Positions 8,548 through 16,739 are shown, counted from the stretch's first letter. The stretch: 16,952 bases of DNA from Rikenellaceae bacterium (GCA_900769905.1 CAAGIL010000239.1:1-16952), one strand, 5' to 3'. Numbers and translations: made by a program. The notes: generated from the sequence alone by a model not told the origin.

Positions 8548-10989
8548 TTACATACTCTTCATGAAGGCATCGAGAATAGGCTGGAGGGAGTCCAGGTCCG
8601 GAATGAGCACCTGACGCGGTTTGGAGCCCTCCTGAGGGCCCACTATTCCGGCTGCCTCCAGCTGGTCCATCACCCTTCCGGCCTTGGCGTAGCCCATACC
8701 GAGCTTGCGCTGCAGGTCGGAGGTTGAACCCCTCTGGGTGGTCACAACCATACGGGCCGCTTCGGCGAAACGCTCGTCGAGACTCCTCGCGTCGAGGCTG
8801 CCGCCTCCACCGCCGGCTGCGCCGTCGGCTCCCGCCTCCGCTGCCTCAGGCAGATAATACGGAGTATTGTAGCTCTTTCCGTAACCGGTCTGCCCGCTGA
8901 TGAAGCCGTTGATGGATTCAATCTCGTCTCCGTCAATGTAGCCGCACTGGATGCGCTCTGAGTCTATGCCGGCAGAGAAGAGCATATCGCCCCTTCCTAT
9001 GAGCTTTTCTGCCCCCGGGCTGTCAAGTATGGTTGTAGAATCCACTCTGGAAGCCACTCTGAAGGCGATTCGCATAGGGAAGTTGCTCTTGATGATACCC
9101 GAGATGACATCCACAGAAGGCCTCTGGGTGGCGAGGATAACGTGCAGACCGGCTGCACGTCCCTTCTGGGCGAGGCGTATGATGGAGTTCGTGATGCTCC
9201 TGCTGGCGGCCTTTGCGTCAGGGCTGGCTCCCGTGGTCATGGTTAGGTCGGCGTACTCGTCGACTACCACCACCAGGTAAGGCAGGAACCTGTGCCCGTG
9301 GTCAGGACGCAGCTTGCGCTCCTTGTACTTGGCGTTGTAGAGCTTGATGTTGTTGACTCCGGCCTTGCTGAGCAGCTCGTAGCGCTCGTCCATCTCTATG
9401 CACAGGGACCTGAGTATCTTCTCTGCATCCTTAGGCTTCTTTACGATTGCGTTGGACATCTCGTCCTCTTCGCTGCCGGCCTCCGGAAGCACGGCAAGAT
9501 AGTGCTTGAGCAGGCGGGCGTAAGAGGAGAACTCCACCATCTTCGGGTCGATGAAGACGAACTTCAGCTCGGAAGGGTGCTTGCTGTAGAGAAGGGATGA
9601 TACTATCACGTTGAGGCCCACGGACTTGCCCTGCTTTGTCGCACCTGCAATCAGGAGGTGCGGGGCATCGGCAAGGTCGAAGACCTTTACCTTCTGGGTG
9701 ATGGTGTATCCTATGGCCACGGGAAGATCCGCCTTGCTGTTGCGGAAGGCATCATCGTTGAGCAGAGCCTTGAGAGGCACAATTGAGGCATAGTCGTTGG
9801 CCACCTCTATGCCCACTGAATCGGAGAGGGTGGTCACGCGCACGCCCTTGGCGTTCAGCGACAGGGCTATGTCCTCCTGGAGTTTCTTGATGTCGGCAAT
9901 CTTCACTCCCGGAGCCGGGTACACCTTATACAGTGTGACGGTCGGACCCACCTGGGCCTTCACGTCAGTCACCTGAATCTTGTAGTTCGCAAGGGCTGCG
10001 CGGATCTTGTTGTTGTTGCGCTGAAGCTCTTCTGAGGATACTTCCTTGCGTCCGCTGGAATGGTTCTTGAGCAGGTCGAGAGGAGGAGGGAAACTGTATG
10101 CCGGAAGCCCGTCAGGCGGGTCCAGACGGTTGTCTATAGGCTTCAGTTCCTCGGTCACCTCAGCATTCAGCGACCCGTCCGAGATAATCTCGAAGCTGCC
10201 GTCCGTGGCAGGGGTATCCGTGACAGGCGCCTCAAGTTCGGGCTTGTCCGCGATTTCTTCCTTTATCGGCTCAGGCTCATCCGGGACAATTTCCAAAGGC
10301 TCCACGACAGGGTCTTCCTCTATAATATCCTGATTTTCATCTTCTTCTGAAGGCTCTTTAACTTTCTCCTTCCTCTCCTTTGCCTTCTTTTCCTTCTTCG
10401 GCTTCTTCTCGCCCTTGCCTACCCTGGCAAGCCAGCGGCTGAAGCTGCGGGAGGAGAACAGAAGGAAGATGGCGCTAAGAATTGCGAGAAACAGTCCGGT
10501 GACCACAGTGCCGAAACGCACGATTGACCAACTGATGCAGAATGCCCCGCAACGGCCTCCCAGCCCGCCCCCGAAAATGTCCGGAAGATTCAGAAGGAGA
10601 CCGGCATAGGCGAAAATCAGGGAAGAGATGAAGGCTCCGAAGAGGGCAATCAGGGCGGTCTTCACCATGGAACGCTTCCACTTGCCTGCAATCAGCCTCA
10701 GGGAAATGGCGGTGAGTATGATGAGCAGGGAGAAACTGCCGAGTCCGAACAGGCGGCAGACTAGAAAATGCCCCGTGCGGAAACCGAAGTTTCCGGCGGC
10801 ATTGGCAGTCTCTTCAGCTGCGCTCACGACATCAGTGGCCGAAAGCAGGCTCATGTCCTGCTTCCAGCTGAAAAGGTATGATACCAGCGAAATGGCCACG
10901 AAGGCTGTCAGCGCGAGGAAGCAGAATCCCGTAATCCTCACTGCAGAAGCCTTCTCCTCTTCGTCCCAGTTTCTCCAGAATCTCAACAT
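8548..10989 (-). CDS. ftsK: FtsK/SpoIIIE-family DNA translocase
   Basis: An 813-residue protein. Four membrane helices lie at about 18-40, 75-100, 108-135 and 155-180. A highly charged linker follows: Lys-rich at 190-215, then Glu/Pro-rich to about 260. The motor domain has Walker A GATKQGKS (449-456, Lys455), Walker B VVVVDEYADL (Asp577/Glu578) and the RLAQKGRAAGLHVILATQRP block at 605-624. A glycine/alanine hinge (720-731) leads to the winged-helix gamma domain (about 738-798, with TTQRGSTSDLQRKLGMGYAK), which in FtsK reads polar DNA guide sequences. It pumps chromosomal DNA through the closing septum and supports dimer resolution at dif. The gene starts 5 bases after DUF4290 and ends 2 bases before the lolA-like gene, so the three are probably one operon. 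Confidence 0.96.
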   Translation of the reverse strand: MLRFWRNWDEEEKASAVRITGFCFLALTAFVAISLVSYLFSWKQDMSLLSATDVVSAAEETANAAGNFGFRTGHFLVCRLFGLGSFSLLIILTAISLRLIAGKWKRSMVKTALIALFGAFISSLIFAYAGLLLNLPDIFGGGLGGRCGAFCISWSIVRFGTVVTGLFLAILSAIFLLFSSRSFSRWLARVGKGEKKPKKEKKAKERKEKVKEPSEEDENQDIIEEDPVVEPLEIVPDEPEPIKEEIADKPELEAPVTDTPATDGSFEIISDGSLNAEVTEELKPIDNRLDPPDGLPAYSFPPPLDLLKNHSSGRKEVSSEELQRNNNKIRAALANYKIQVTDVKAQVGPTVTLYKVYPAPGVKIADIKKLQEDIALSLNAKGVRVTTLSDSVGIEVANDYASIVPLKALLNDDAFRNSKADLPVAIGYTITQKVKVFDLADAPHLLIAGATKQGKSVGLNVIVSSLLYSKHPSELKFVFIDPKMVEFSSYARLLKHYLAVLPEAGSEEDEMSNAIVKKPKDAEKILRSLCIEMDERYELLSKAGVNNIKLYNAKYKERKLRPDHGHRFLPYLVVVVDEYADLTMTTGASPDAKAASRSITNSIIRLAQKGRAAGLHVILATQRPSVDVISGIIKSNFPMRIAFRVASRVDSTTILDSPGAEKLIGRGDMLFSAGIDSERIQCGYIDGDEIESINGFISGQTGYGKSYNTPYYLPEAAEAGADGAAGGGGGSLDARSLDERFAEAARMVVTTQRGSTSDLQRKLGMGYAKAGRVMDQLEAAGIVGPQEGSKPRQVLIPDLDSLQPILDAFMKSM

Positions 10990-10994
10990 CCGAA

Positions 10995-11660
10995 TTATTT
11001 CTTCTTGCGTTTGTTTTTCTTGTTGCGGTTCTTCCCGCCTCCCGGCTGGCCCAGATTGATGCCCAGACCCGGCTTTGAAAAGTTCACATCAGCTGAAAGC
11101 TTGTCCAGATGCAGGTCCTCGGGAATCCTGATCTCATAATCTGACATTTTCTCTATGTCCTGGAAAATGGTTTCGTCGGCGACGCTGTCCTTGTTCCATA
11201 TAAGGTACTGCTGGCGCATATAGGTGGCGAGGCCCCTGAGCATCTCGGTCTTTACCTCTCCGTCGGGCTCGGCCTTGAGGAGGTTGATGATTTTCTCAAT
11301 GTTCCTGCCGTAGTGCGTAGCCCTGATCTTGCTGTCCTTCATAGGCAGCGGCACCGGGCTCTTGCTGAACTCTTCGGCTACGGGACAAGGGTAGGGTGAG
11401 TCGATGTCAAGGTTGAATCCCGCAATCATATACAGCTGGTCCCAGAGCTTGTGCTCGTAATCGTCCTGCTGGTGCACCTGGGGATTGAGCAGCTCCATCA
11501 CCTTTACCACTGCCGCCGCCTGCTGGCTGCGCTTCTCCCTGTCTTCGATGGTGCGCAGGTGCTCAACCATCTTCAGCACGTTGCGGCCGTATTCCGGCAT
11601 TTCCATCTTTCCCCTCGAAGTATTGTAGTCGAGTCCCAGTATTTCGTTGTAAGTTGACAT
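10995..11660 (-). CDS. DUF4290 family protein of unknown function
   Basis: A 221-residue protein that I recognise as DUF4290, a Bacteroidota family without known function. I chose the ATG at 11660 over the in-frame upstream one at 11693 because an AAAGGA ribosome site lies 6 bases ahead of it and a TATATTTG promoter box lies at 11681-11688, inside any longer version. There is no signal peptide or membrane segment, so it should be cytoplasmic. Two related segments are visible: EYGRNVLKMVEHL (23-35) and HYGRNIEKIINLL (116-128), each followed by a helical stretch, suggesting an internal duplication. The C-terminus is Gly-rich then strongly basic (KNRNKKNKRKKK, last 12 residues), which could contact nucleic acid. 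It is 5 bases ahead of ftsK, hinting at a role near DNA or division; that is inference only. Confidence 0.85.
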   Translation of the reverse strand: MSTYNEILGLDYNTSRGKMEMPEYGRNVLKMVEHLRTIEDREKRSQQAAAVVKVMELLNPQVHQQDDYEHKLWDQLYMIAGFNLDIDSPYPCPVAEEFSKSPVPLPMKDSKIRATHYGRNIEKIINLLKAEPDGEVKTEMLRGLATYMRQQYLIWNKDSVADETIFQDIEKMSDYEIRIPEDLHLDKLSADVNFSKPGLGINLGQPGGGKNRNKKNKRKKK

Positions 11661-11666
11661 AAACGT

Positions 11667-11672
11667 TCCTTT
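11667..11672 (-). promoter_or_regulatory. Ribosome binding site of DUF4290 gene
   Basis: Reading on the minus strand, AAAGGA is followed by six bases and then the ATG at 11660. Few other starts in this window have a recognisable Shine-Dalgarno, so this one helps fix the start codon. Confidence 0.6.
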
Positions 11673-11680
11673 AGAAAAGA

Positions 11681-11688
11681 CAAATATA
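11681..11688 (-). promoter_or_regulatory. Predicted Bacteroidota -7 promoter box for DUF4290-ftsK-lolA
   Basis: The minus strand reads TATATTTG, an exact match to the TAnnTTTG -7 consensus of the Bacteroides primary sigma factor. It lies in the 51-base gap after apbE and 20 bases before the DUF4290 ATG, giving a leader of roughly 14 bases. No good -33 TTTG is present, so the prediction rests on the -7 box, its spacing and its position. Confidence 0.5.
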
Positions 11689-11711
11689 AGCAAAGTTTTC
11701 CATCTTCTGCA

Positions 11712-12662
11712 CTATTGTTGCTCAAGATTGAAGCCCCCGGAGGTCCATACCCCGTCCGAGGATATAAGGTAGGCTTCGACCCCGTCCAGGGATTCCACCA
11801 ACTCCCGTGCGCCCTGCGGCCCCAGCACCATACACGCCGTCGCCAGCGCATCCGCCTCAGCTGCCGTCGGGGCTACCACGGTCGCGCTCAGCAGCCCGTG
11901 TTCCACCGGTCTTCCGCTCCTCGGGTCTATGGTGTGGGCGTATTTCTTCCCGTCTTTGATGTAGAACTTGCGGTAATTGCCCGAGGTCACGACGCCCTGC
12001 GCGCCTCCGTTGCTCCGCCATATTCCCCTCAGGTCGCTGCCCGGACTGTCGTTGCCGTCCACCGGGTTGTCCACGCCTATGCTCCAGCCCTTCCCGGAAG
12101 GGTTCCTGCCGTCGCAGAAGATTTCCCCTATGTCCACGAGCATATCCTTCACCCCTATGGAATATAGGTACTCCGCCACGATGTCGCAGCTGTATCCCTG
12201 GGCTATTGCGTTGAAGTTGAGCACCTTGCCTGCCTTGCAGTCGGCCAGGGCCCTCTCTATCGCCTCGTCTGAAGGGAGGCTGTCGGAGGTGAAGCCGAAG
12301 CCCCAGAGGTCGAAAAGCGGGCCGCTATATACGTCAAAGGCCCCGCCCGAGAGCTCCTTGTATTTTGCTGAAAGCTCCAGCAAGTCGCTGAAATACCTGT
12401 CCGGGACTATCTCTTCCCCGGCATTGCGACGGCTGAGCAGGGAGTTGCGGTTGTAGCCCGAGATGCTGAAATCTATCCCCTCGAGCAGGGAGTCGATGGC
12501 TGCGGCAATGGTTTCGGGGGAGCATTTGACTCCTTGCATATTGACTTTCACCCGATATGTCCCGCCCTGGGCGTATCCGCTGAAAGTTTCATATCTTCCT
12601 CCCGTGCAGGAGCAGGCCAGCATAAGGGTCAGGGCAGTAAAAAAAAACAATTTCCTCTTCAT
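11712..12662 (-). CDS. apbE: FAD:protein FMN transferase, lipoprotein (ApbE family)
   Basis: A 316-residue protein from the ATG at 12662; a TTG three codons upstream (12671) is less likely because it crowds the promoter box. A hydrophobic leader ends at Cys17 or Cys19 (LMLACSC), consistent with a lipoprotein. ApbE motifs are clear: ISGYNRNSLLSRRN (67-80), GAFDVYSGPLFDLWGFG (107-123), NFNAIAQGYSCD (149-160), HTIDPRSGRP (243-252) and AAEADALAT (267-275, with Asp271/Thr275 as metal ligands by family analogy). The enzyme moves FMN from FAD onto a Ser/Thr of periplasmic partner proteins such as NqrC or RnfG. No Nqr/Rnf or other obvious flavinylated partner lies in the window, so its target is encoded elsewhere. 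It runs in the same direction as DUF4290 but is separated by 51 bases that hold another promoter box. Confidence 0.94.
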   Translation of the reverse strand: MKRKLFFFTALTLMLACSCTGGRYETFSGYAQGGTYRVKVNMQGVKCSPETIAAAIDSLLEGIDFSISGYNRNSLLSRRNAGEEIVPDRYFSDLLELSAKYKELSGGAFDVYSGPLFDLWGFGFTSDSLPSDEAIERALADCKAGKVLNFNAIAQGYSCDIVAEYLYSIGVKDMLVDIGEIFCDGRNPSGKGWSIGVDNPVDGNDSPGSDLRGIWRSNGGAQGVVTSGNYRKFYIKDGKKYAHTIDPRSGRPVEHGLLSATVVAPTAAEADALATACMVLGPQGARELVESLDGVEAYLISSDGVWTSGGFNLEQQ

Positions 12663-12681
12663 TTTCGGCAAAGTATTTGTA

Positions 12682-12689
12682 CAAAGTTA
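12682..12689 (-). promoter_or_regulatory. Predicted Bacteroidota -7 promoter box for apbE
   Basis: The minus strand reads TAACTTTG, matching TAnnTTTG, 19 bases before the apbE ATG. A convincing -33 element is not visible. The 66-base gap between apbE and the FISUMP gene must also carry the plus-strand promoter. On that strand only CATATTTG (12712-12719, one mismatch) is seen, too close to the start codon to be assigned confidently. Confidence 0.45.
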
Positions 12690-12728
12690 ACGCAATTCCA
12701 GCATTTTTATGCATATTTGCACTTTATT

Positions 12729-13751
12729 ATGAAAAAGAGTTTTATCATACCGCTGACCCTGCTTGCCCTGGCGGCATCCGTTGCAGGGGGATGCAAGAAG
12801 GAGGAAACCACCAAGAGCAGTCTTGACGGCTCCCTCAGCATAGTAATGCCGAAATATGTTGAACCCGGCTTCACCAAGACCTTTTGTATCGACACCATGA
12901 CAACCCTTTCCAGGCCGGACGGGGCTGCAATCGGATATTACTTCTCCGACCCTTTCCTTGCGAGCAATGACACCATAGTCAAGGCGGACGGCAGCGTCAA
13001 TGAGAGGTACTACGAATTCAAGGTGCTGGACACACTCGGCGTGGTGAACCTGAGCTTCGGCGCCTGCAGCAGCGACGACTATTACGGCTCCATAAAGACC
13101 GCCACATTTACTGTGGTAAGAAAGGGCAGGAACGGAAGGGCTTCCATTACCGGTTTCGACCAAAGCGTTGAGGATGAGAAACTTGTGGATCCGCGCGACC
13201 TTAAGGTTTACCCTTGCGTGGACATAGACGGCACCCTGTGGATGCGAAGCAACCTCGCCTGGGAAGGTGCCGGTCTCGGATACGAGGGCTATGACGTGAT
13301 GACCGACCTCTTCGGGCGCTACTACACCTGGGAGGAAGCGGTGGACGCCTGCCCTGAGGGCTGGAGGCTCCCGAACGAGGACGACTGGCTCGCACTCGCA
13401 TCCAAATATGCAGTCAGCAGTTCGCGTGACGCCGATTACGAAGGTATGGCCGGCACTCTTATGGCAGACCTTTATTTCAACGGCACGCGTATGTGGGAGT
13501 ATTCCCGTTACGTGAAGGTCAGCGACAAGTCGCACCTCTCCCTGATGCCTTCGGGCTACGCTACGGTGTCCGGTGGCAGCGGCGAGTTCTCTTCCCTTTA
13601 TGAGTACGCCGCCCTGTGGACGGCCGACGGGAACGCTGACGGCGACAGGGCTGTGCTGCGCTACATCTACCGCGACAACGACAATGTCTTCCGCGGTCTC
13701 GCAGACAAGACCAATTTCGCAGCTTCCGTGCGCTGCGTGAAGTCGGAATAA
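12729..13751 (+). CDS. FISUMP-domain surface lipoprotein
   Basis: A 340-residue predicted lipoprotein. I chose the ATG at 12729 because it places a signal peptide at residues 1-21 (MKKSFIIPLTLLALAASVAGG) directly before Cys22 and a KKEE stretch. The frame stays open upstream to 12534 but would run through apbE. Residues about 30-150 are strand-rich and may be an Ig-like domain. Residues about 160-338 are a FISUMP domain (Fibrobacter succinogenes major paralogous domain): DIDGTLWMRSNLAW, FGRYYTWEEAVDACPEGWRLP (195-215), LMPSGYA and a final FAASVRCVK. Such proteins are abundant, secreted or cell-surface lipoproteins in Bacteroidota and Fibrobacter; their molecular role is not settled. The gene stands alone between apbE (divergent) and comEC (convergent, 2 bases between stops). 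Confidence 0.85.
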   Translation: MKKSFIIPLTLLALAASVAGGCKKEETTKSSLDGSLSIVMPKYVEPGFTKTFCIDTMTTLSRPDGAAIGYYFSDPFLASNDTIVKADGSVNERYYEFKVLDTLGVVNLSFGACSSDDYYGSIKTATFTVVRKGRNGRASITGFDQSVEDEKLVDPRDLKVYPCVDIDGTLWMRSNLAWEGAGLGYEGYDVMTDLFGRYYTWEEAVDACPEGWRLPNEDDWLALASKYAVSSSRDADYEGMAGTLMADLYFNGTRMWEYSRYVKVSDKSHLSLMPSGYATVSGGSGEFSSLYEYAALWTADGNADGDRAVLRYIYRDNDNVFRGLADKTNFAASVRCVKSE

Positions 13752-13753
13752 GC

Positions 13754-14818
13754 TCATAGCGAAGCAATTACATCGATGCAGAATATGAGAGCCTGGCCCG
13801 TGTACGAGGTCAGGCTTTTCAGTATTCCAGGGCACAGGTGCAGGGAGTCGAGCAGCAGGCAGAGAGCTGACCCGCTGATGAACAACTCGCTGACCGGGAG
13901 GGCGAGAAGGTTGGTAATCAGAAAGTTGACCGGAAACGAACGGAAGTGCAGCCACACTACCGGGGCGGTGAAGAGCTGGCAGGAGATGCTCAGCGAAGCG
14001 GCGTTCCAGATTCGGGAGGCGAGGCGGCCCTCCGAGGCGGGGAGCCACTGCCGCAGCACGGGGTGGAGCAGGTGTATGCCCAGCATCGCGAGGTAGGATA
14101 ACTGGAATGCGACCGAGCGTACTACCCCCGGGTTGAAGCAGAGTTGCAGGGTGAGCGCCGCGAAGAACGTGTTCAGCGGGACCCGTTTCCGTCCCGGGGA
14201 AAGTTTTCCCAACTCGTTGAGAGTGATGTAGATGAATGCACGCACCACGGACGGGGAGGCTCCGGTTAGCAGACAGTACGCTCCCGACCCGGCTATGGTG
14301 AGTCCGCCACGAAGGCGCCGTCCCGGGATGCTGTTCCCCGTCCAGAACAGCGCCCGCCCCATTAGGGTGCAGATGATGCCCATATGGAGTCCGGACAGCG
14401 CCAGTATATGGGCTCCTCCCGCTGCGCGGAAGTTTTCCTTCAGCTGCGCCGGCAGCGTGCTCTTGTCTCCGGTGAGCAGGGTTTGCACGAGTTCCGTGAC
14501 CCCTTCACCTCCCAGCCCGAGCCCGGCAATGCGCCTGCGCAGTGACTCCAGTACCCCGCTGAATGTCTCGGATATACCCGGTCCCACTGCCGGGAAACAG
14601 CGGTTCGCAGCCGCACAGGCCGCGCCGGTAAAGCTGTATGCCAGGAGTATGAGCAGCGTCGCGTTGCGCCTGCGTGCCGCCAAAATGACGCACAATGCTG
14701 CCGCGGGGAGGGCCGCCAGCGCACAGGGGAACGCCGCCTGGGGTGGAAGGAGGGTCGCCGGGATGATTCCGGCCGTAAAAGCCAGACCTGGGGCTTTGAT
14801 GTCGTGAAGCGTTTTCAT
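13754..14818 (-). CDS. comEC: Compact ComEC/Rec2-family competence membrane protein
   Basis: A 354-residue polytopic protein containing the ComEC competence domain: GAHILALSGLHMG (135-147), TGASPSVVRAF (185-195) and AFQLSYLAMLGI (237-248), with several hydrophobic helices around them. ComEC forms the inner-membrane channel that brings single-stranded DNA into the cytoplasm during transformation. Full-length homologues are about 600-750 residues with an N-terminal OB-like DUF4131 region and a C-terminal metallo-beta-lactamase-like domain. Here the N-terminal region is cut to about 100 residues with little room for the OB fold, and the protein ends right after the competence domain (FCIDVIASL). 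The converging FISUMP gene starts 2 bases past its stop. It may be a naturally reduced form or a truncated remnant; no frameshift is visible. Confidence 0.82.
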   Translation of the reverse strand: MKTLHDIKAPGLAFTAGIIPATLLPPQAAFPCALAALPAAALCVILAARRRNATLLILLAYSFTGAACAAANRCFPAVGPGISETFSGVLESLRRRIAGLGLGGEGVTELVQTLLTGDKSTLPAQLKENFRAAGGAHILALSGLHMGIICTLMGRALFWTGNSIPGRRLRGGLTIAGSGAYCLLTGASPSVVRAFIYITLNELGKLSPGRKRVPLNTFFAALTLQLCFNPGVVRSVAFQLSYLAMLGIHLLHPVLRQWLPASEGRLASRIWNAASLSISCQLFTAPVVWLHFRSFPVNFLITNLLALPVSELFISGSALCLLLDSLHLCPGILKSLTSYTGQALIFCIDVIASL

Positions 14819-14861
14819 AACTTAAGTTCCGCAAGAGTACGATTGTTTGTAATTCTTTTCC

Positions 14862-14869
14862 CAAAAATA
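14862..14869 (-). promoter_or_regulatory. Possible -7 promoter box for comEC
   Basis: The minus strand reads TATTTTTG, matching TAnnTTTG, 43 bases before the comEC ATG. It sits back-to-back with the ackA box in an AT-rich 90-base divergent region. No -33 element is clear, and in AT-rich DNA such a match is easy to get by chance. Confidence 0.3.
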
Positions 14870-14880
14870 CAAATAATTAG

Positions 14881-14888
14881 TAAATTTG
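14881..14888 (+). promoter_or_regulatory. Predicted Bacteroidota -7 promoter box for ackA-pduL
   Basis: TAAATTTG matches TAnnTTTG and ends 20 bases before the ackA ATG at 14909. The spacing is almost the same as for the apbE and DUF4290 boxes. It supports the 14909 start, because the longer frame from 14804 would begin upstream of the promoter and inside comEC. Confidence 0.5.
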
Positions 14889-14908
14889 TACCCCATTTAT
14901 ATGACATT

Positions 14909-16123
14909 ATGATAATATTAGTGATCAATTGCGGAAGCTCCTCAATCAAGTATCAGCTTCTCGATATGAAGGGCGACGACGTGTTCGACCTTCTCGCCAA
15001 AGGTTTAGTTGAAAAAATCGGTCTTCCTGACGGCTGCCTGAAGCACAAGCCTACCGGGAAGGCGGACTTCACCAGGACTCTCCCGATTCCTGACCACAAG
15101 GTGGGTATGAAGCTCGTGCTGGATGCCCTCGTTGACCCTGAGCACGGGGTTCTCGGAAGTTTCGAGGACATCGAGGCTGTGGGCCACCGCATCGTGCAGG
15201 GTGCCGACTTCTTCTCCGGAAGCACGCTCGTGAACGATGACGTGCTCAAGAAGATCGAGATCTGCTGCGACTTCGCCCCTCTCCACAACCCTGCCCACCT
15301 CCTGGGTATCCACGCCATCTCCAACGTGCTCCCGGACGTGCCTCAGGTCGTGACCTTCGACACTGCGTTCCACCAGACCATGCAGCCGTACGCCTATATG
15401 TACGCGCTTCCTTATGAATATTACACCAAGTACCGCGTTCGCCGCTACGGTGCGCACGGAACCTCCCACCAATACGTTTCCCGCAGGGGTGCCGCCGTTG
15501 CCGGACTTGATCTCGGCAACTCGAAGATCATCACCTGCCACCTCGGAAACGGCAGCTCCATCACTGCCGTGGAGAACGGAAAGTGCGTGGACACCTCTAT
15601 GGGCTTCACCCCGCTCGAGGGTATGATTATGGGTACGCGCTGCGGCAACATCGACGCCAACATCGTGCCTTACATCATGAAGAAGGAGAACCTTACTCCC
15701 GACCAGATGACCGAGGTGATGAACAAGAAGAGCGGTTTCCTGGGCATCTCAGGCAAGAGCTCCGATATGCGCGACCTAAGCGACCTCGCCGCAGAGGGAG
15801 ACCAGAGGGCGAAGATTGCCCTCAAGAAGCTGACCTTCGACACCATCAAGAACATAGGTGCATACGCTGCCGAGATGAACGGTGTGGACCTCATCGTCTT
15901 CACTGCCGGAATCGGGGAGAACAATCCTCGTCTGCGCCGCCGCATCTGCGAGAATCTCAGCTATATGGGTGTGAAGATCGACATTGAGGCCAATGACAAC
16001 GCCAGGGGCGAGGCCATCATCTCCACCCCGGATTCAGCCGTCAAGGTGGCCCTCATCCCTACCAATGAGGAGCTTGTAATCGCAAGGGATACGATGCACA
16101 TCGTGTCCGAAATGGAGAATTAA
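14909..16123 (+). CDS. ackA: Acetate kinase
   Basis: A 404-residue ASKHA-fold kinase, the usual length. Diagnostic segments: VINCGSSSIKYQLLDM (5-20, Asn7), AVGHRIVQGADFF (90-102, Arg94), PLHNPAHLLGI (124-134), VTFDTAFHQTM (148-158, catalytic Asp151), YGAHGTSHQYV (180-190, His183), CHLGNGSSITA (210-220), FTAGIGENNPR (331-341) and PTNEELVIARD (384-394, Glu387 as magnesium ligand by analogy). It converts acetyl phosphate and ADP to acetate and ATP, the energy-yielding last step of acetate fermentation; propionyl phosphate may also be used. The ATG at 14909 gives the canonical N-terminus. The 15-base gap to the phosphotransacylase gene and shared terminator indicate a two-gene operon. Confidence 0.97.
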   Translation: MIILVINCGSSSIKYQLLDMKGDDVFDLLAKGLVEKIGLPDGCLKHKPTGKADFTRTLPIPDHKVGMKLVLDALVDPEHGVLGSFEDIEAVGHRIVQGADFFSGSTLVNDDVLKKIEICCDFAPLHNPAHLLGIHAISNVLPDVPQVVTFDTAFHQTMQPYAYMYALPYEYYTKYRVRRYGAHGTSHQYVSRRGAAVAGLDLGNSKIITCHLGNGSSITAVENGKCVDTSMGFTPLEGMIMGTRCGNIDANIVPYIMKKENLTPDQMTEVMNKKSGFLGISGKSSDMRDLSDLAAEGDQRAKIALKKLTFDTIKNIGAYAAEMNGVDLIVFTAGIGENNPRLRRRICENLSYMGVKIDIEANDNARGEAIISTPDSAVKVALIPTNEELVIARDTMHIVSEMEN

Positions 16124-16138
16124 AAATATCACTGCAAT

Positions 16139-16711
<573 letters not shown>

Positions 16712-16739
16712 GAATTCCTGCCAGGGAATGATACCGAGG

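Noticed and set aside
11661..11693. Longer DUF4290 start at 11693.
   Set aside because: It would lie at or upstream of the predicted promoter box, while the start at 11660 has a good ribosome site.
12534..12728. Upstream extension of the FISUMP lipoprotein.
   Set aside because: It runs antisense through apbE and would bury the signal peptide 65 residues inside the protein.
459..14048. Long antisense open frames inside the genes, for example 459-1331, 1552-2685, 2935-3984, 4578-5513, 5958-7037 (-) and 12687-14048 (-).
   Set aside because: They lie opposite well-conserved genes, have no recognisable domains and show the His/Glu/Leu/Val-rich composition expected of shadows in GC-rich coding DNA.
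14804..14908. N-terminal extension of acetate kinase to 14804.
   Set aside because: It overlaps the divergent comEC start, precedes the predicted promoter and would add 35 residues absent from the family; the canonical start is 14909.
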